Shown piece by piece: positions 32,140-33,449 of a stretch of 33,449 bases of DNA (its first letter is position 1; every line of letters starts with the position of its first letter). The notes beneath the pieces are model-generated. The model worked only from the letters and a program-made list of their open reading frames with translations. It searched no databases and was not told where the DNA came from. The translations under genes were made by a program, and so were the position numbers. Origin of the DNA: an uncultured Lachnospiraceae bacterium (GTDB lineage Bacteria; Bacillota; Clostridia; Lachnospirales; Lachnospiraceae); assembly GCA_947631505.1 (NCBI GenBank), contig CANRLR010000024.1, positions 1 through 33,449 of the forward strand, given 5' to 3'.

Positions 32140-32679
32140 ATGAAGCTGAAAAGCAGATGGATGGCAGCCTTACTTTCTTTTGTCCTGCTGTTTAGTTTCT
32201 GTATGGGAGATTTGCAGACAGTACAGGCAAAAGTAAAGGCAAAGAAACTTGAGTTAAATTATACTTCTGTGACGATGCAGAAGGGGGCAAAGCTGACACT
32301 CCGGGTAACATCGGTTTCCCCGGCAGGTGCCTTGAAAAAGGTCACATGGAAATCCTCGAAAAAGAAAGTGGTTTCTGTCAGTAAAAAGGGTGTCATTACT
32401 GCAAAGAAAAAAGGAACAGCTGCCATTACTGTCAAAGCTAAAAGCGGAGGGAAAAAAGTAAAGTGCAAGGTAAAGGTAACGAACAGGAAGAAACCGGCAT
32501 CGAAAGTGCTGGTGGCATATTTTTCTGCGACAGGAACCACAAAAGGCATTGCAAAAAAGGTGGCAAAGGCGACTGGAGGAACGCTGTATCAGATAACGCC
32601 TGCAAAGAATTTTCCATTATCGGAAGGAACGAATGGAAAAGCATCGGACATGCTTGCATGTCCATTTGGCGACAGCTAA
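32140..32679 (+). pseudogene. Secreted Ig-like (Big_2) plus flavodoxin protein, apparently truncated
   Basis: The 179-residue reading frame begins with a signal peptide (basic start, hydrophobic 10-25, likely cut at 'VQA'), then a bacterial Ig-like Big_2 domain (about 37-120: 'LTLRVTSVSPAGALKKVTWK', 'GTAAITVKAKSGGK'). A flavodoxin then opens with 'KVLVAYFSATGTTKGIAKKV', where SATGTTK is the FMN phosphate loop. After 'LYQITPAKNF' the homology stops and the frame ends within about 22 residues. A flavodoxin needs about 140 more residues, so this is probably a deletion or decay product. AAAGGAG eight bases before ATG 32140 fixes the start. Confidence 0.65.
32646..32663. repeat. Perfect 8-bp inverted repeat at the 3' end of the truncated flavodoxin gene
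   Basis: GGACATGC (32646-32653) and GCATGTCC (32656-32663) flank two T bases. It lies 16 bases before the stop, within the part that no longer matches flavodoxins. It may be a remnant of a deletion junction or the stem of an mRNA hairpin; there is no following T-run, so it is not a normal terminator. Confidence 0.6.
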
Positions 32680-32685
32680 GGGTAT

Positions 32686-32714
32686 TTGACTTGACATTGA
32701 AACAATAAAATAAT
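32686..32714 (+). promoter_or_regulatory. Candidate promoter for the alcohol dehydrogenase gene
   Basis: TTGACT (32686-32691) and AATAAT (32709-32714) are spaced by 17 bases, and a TTGACA (32691-32696) overlaps. The predicted start would leave only about sixteen bases before the ATG, close to the AGGAGG site, so the promoter is possible but tight. Read-through from 31808 is an alternative. Confidence 0.35.
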
Positions 32715-32736
32715 AAAAATAACAGGAGGAATCATT

Positions 32737-33449
32737 ATGAATGACTTTATTTTTCACAATCCAGACAAGGTATATTTTGGAAGGAATCAGATGGAGCATC
32801 TGCCGGAGGAATTATTGCAGTTTGGCAAGAAGGTACTGCTTGTCTATGGAGGCGGTTCGATTAAGAAAAATGGGCTTTACGATACTGTGACAAAACTTTT
32901 GAGAGAGAATGGGATCGAGATTTTTGAACTGCCGGGTGTGGAACCGAATCCACGCCATTCCACAGCGAATAAAGGTGCGGATATCTGTAAAAAAGAGGGA
33001 ATTGATGTCATCCTCGCAGTTGGAGGTGGTTCTACGATTGACTGTGCGAAGGGAGTGGCAGCGGCTGTCCTTACCGATGATGGGGATGTATGGCCGCTGG
33101 TTTCCGGCGGCGTGTGGGTAACAGAAGCGCTTCTGGTAGTGGCTGTCCTTACGAATGCGGCAACCGGTTCTGAGATGGACGGATGGGCTGTTATTTCCAA
33201 CATGGACACTAATGAAAAGATCGGATTAGGCGGAAGTGCATTGGTTCCGAGGGTTGCTTTTGAGAACCCGGAGTACAGTTATTCCCTTCCGGTCTATCAG
33301 ACAGCCTGCGGTGCTTTTGACATTTTCAACCATGTTCTGGATAACTATTATCTGGCAGGGGATGCGACCTTTGACATGGTTCTGGAACTTCAGGAGGCAG
33401 TGATGCGTACCGTGGTAAAATGGACGCCGGTTGCCATGAAAGAGCCGGA
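32737..33449 (+). CDS. Iron-containing alcohol dehydrogenase, YqhD/butanol dehydrogenase type (3' end beyond window)
   Basis: The visible 237 residues show the iron-dependent alcohol dehydrogenase fold. 'VLLVYGGGSIKKNG' (about 33-46) is the NADP phosphate loop, 'AVGGGSTIDCAKG' the second glycine-rich motif, and 'TNAATGSEMDGWAVI' the family block. Asp195 and His199 in 'FDIFNH' are the first two metal ligands, as in YqhD; the other two histidines lie beyond the window. Members reduce aldehydes (including butyraldehyde) with NAD(P)H. AGGAGG eight bases before the ATG fixes the start. It is probably part of the LysR-controlled transcript, and the frame is open to the window end. Confidence 0.93.
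   Translation, partial: MNDFIFHNPDKVYFGRNQMEHLPEELLQFGKKVLLVYGGGSIKKNGLYDTVTKLLRENGIEIFELPGVEPNPRHSTANKGADICKKEGIDVILAVGGGSTIDCAKGVAAAVLTDDGDVWPLVSGGVWVTEALLVVAVLTNAATGSEMDGWAVISNMDTNEKIGLGGSALVPRVAFENPEYSYSLPVYQTACGAFDIFNHVLDNYYLAGDATFDMVLELQEAVMRTVVKWTPVAMKEP

Noticed and set aside
32259-32549. Minus-strand Phe-rich frame over the Ig-like domain
   Set aside because: Reverse reading of Lys-rich codons; no supporting signals.

Overview
The window is a chromosomal segment from a motile, low-GC Gram-positive anaerobe, most probably a member of the Clostridia close to Lachnospiraceae. The gene order is that of the Bacillus/Clostridium fla/che operon. The motor switch uses FliY (a CheC-FliN fusion), CheD is present, and the operon is followed by rpsB-tsf, all as in Firmicutes. 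Ribosome binding sites are strong AGGAGG types and alternative TTG/GTG starts are common. I cannot name the species from the sequence.

Region 1 (1-25524) is one long, tightly packed plus-strand flagellar and chemotaxis operon. It enters in the 3' end of fliK and continues flgD - small conserved protein - flgE - flbD(swrD) - motA - motB - fliL - fliM - fliY - cheY - fliO - fliP - fliQ - fliR - flhB - flhA - flhF - flhG - PilZ/YcgR-like - cheB - cheA - cheW - cheD - small membrane protein - sigD - DUF342/FapA-like - small hydrophilic protein - SwrB-like - MltG-N-like protein. Many junctions overlap or nearly touch, which suggests translational coupling. The products build the hook, rod-distal motor, stators, C-ring and export gate, place and brake the motor, and run the CheA/CheW/CheY/CheB/CheD circuit. 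The only clear terminator-like hairpin inside the operon lies between flgE and flbD. No cheR, cheC or separate fliN is present.

Region 2 (25525-27501) is the housekeeping rpsB-tsf pair (ribosomal protein S2 and EF-Ts). It has its own strong promoter, a structured leader with two in-frame starts, and a perfect 17-bp-stem terminator.

Region 3 (27502-30771) is accessory. It holds an alpha/beta hydrolase, a decayed fragment that may come from a GNAT acetyltransferase, and a dCache chemoreceptor with its own near-consensus vegetative promoter and a bidirectional terminator.

Region 4 (30772-33449) is a LysR-controlled redox locus. A LysR regulator diverges from a small orphan protein, a secreted Ig-like/flavodoxin gene that looks truncated, and the start of a YqhD/butanol-dehydrogenase-type iron alcohol dehydrogenase that runs off the window. 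The divergent promoter region contains a perfect 11-bp inverted repeat placed as in textbook LysR regulation.

No rRNA, tRNA, CRISPR array, insertion sequence or prophage was seen. Nothing in the window is a wholly new system by itself. The least explained part is the run of four poorly characterised genes between sigD and rpsB, plus the small membrane protein just before sigD. No stretch longer than 300 bases lacks a gene; the longest gap is 28369-28641.
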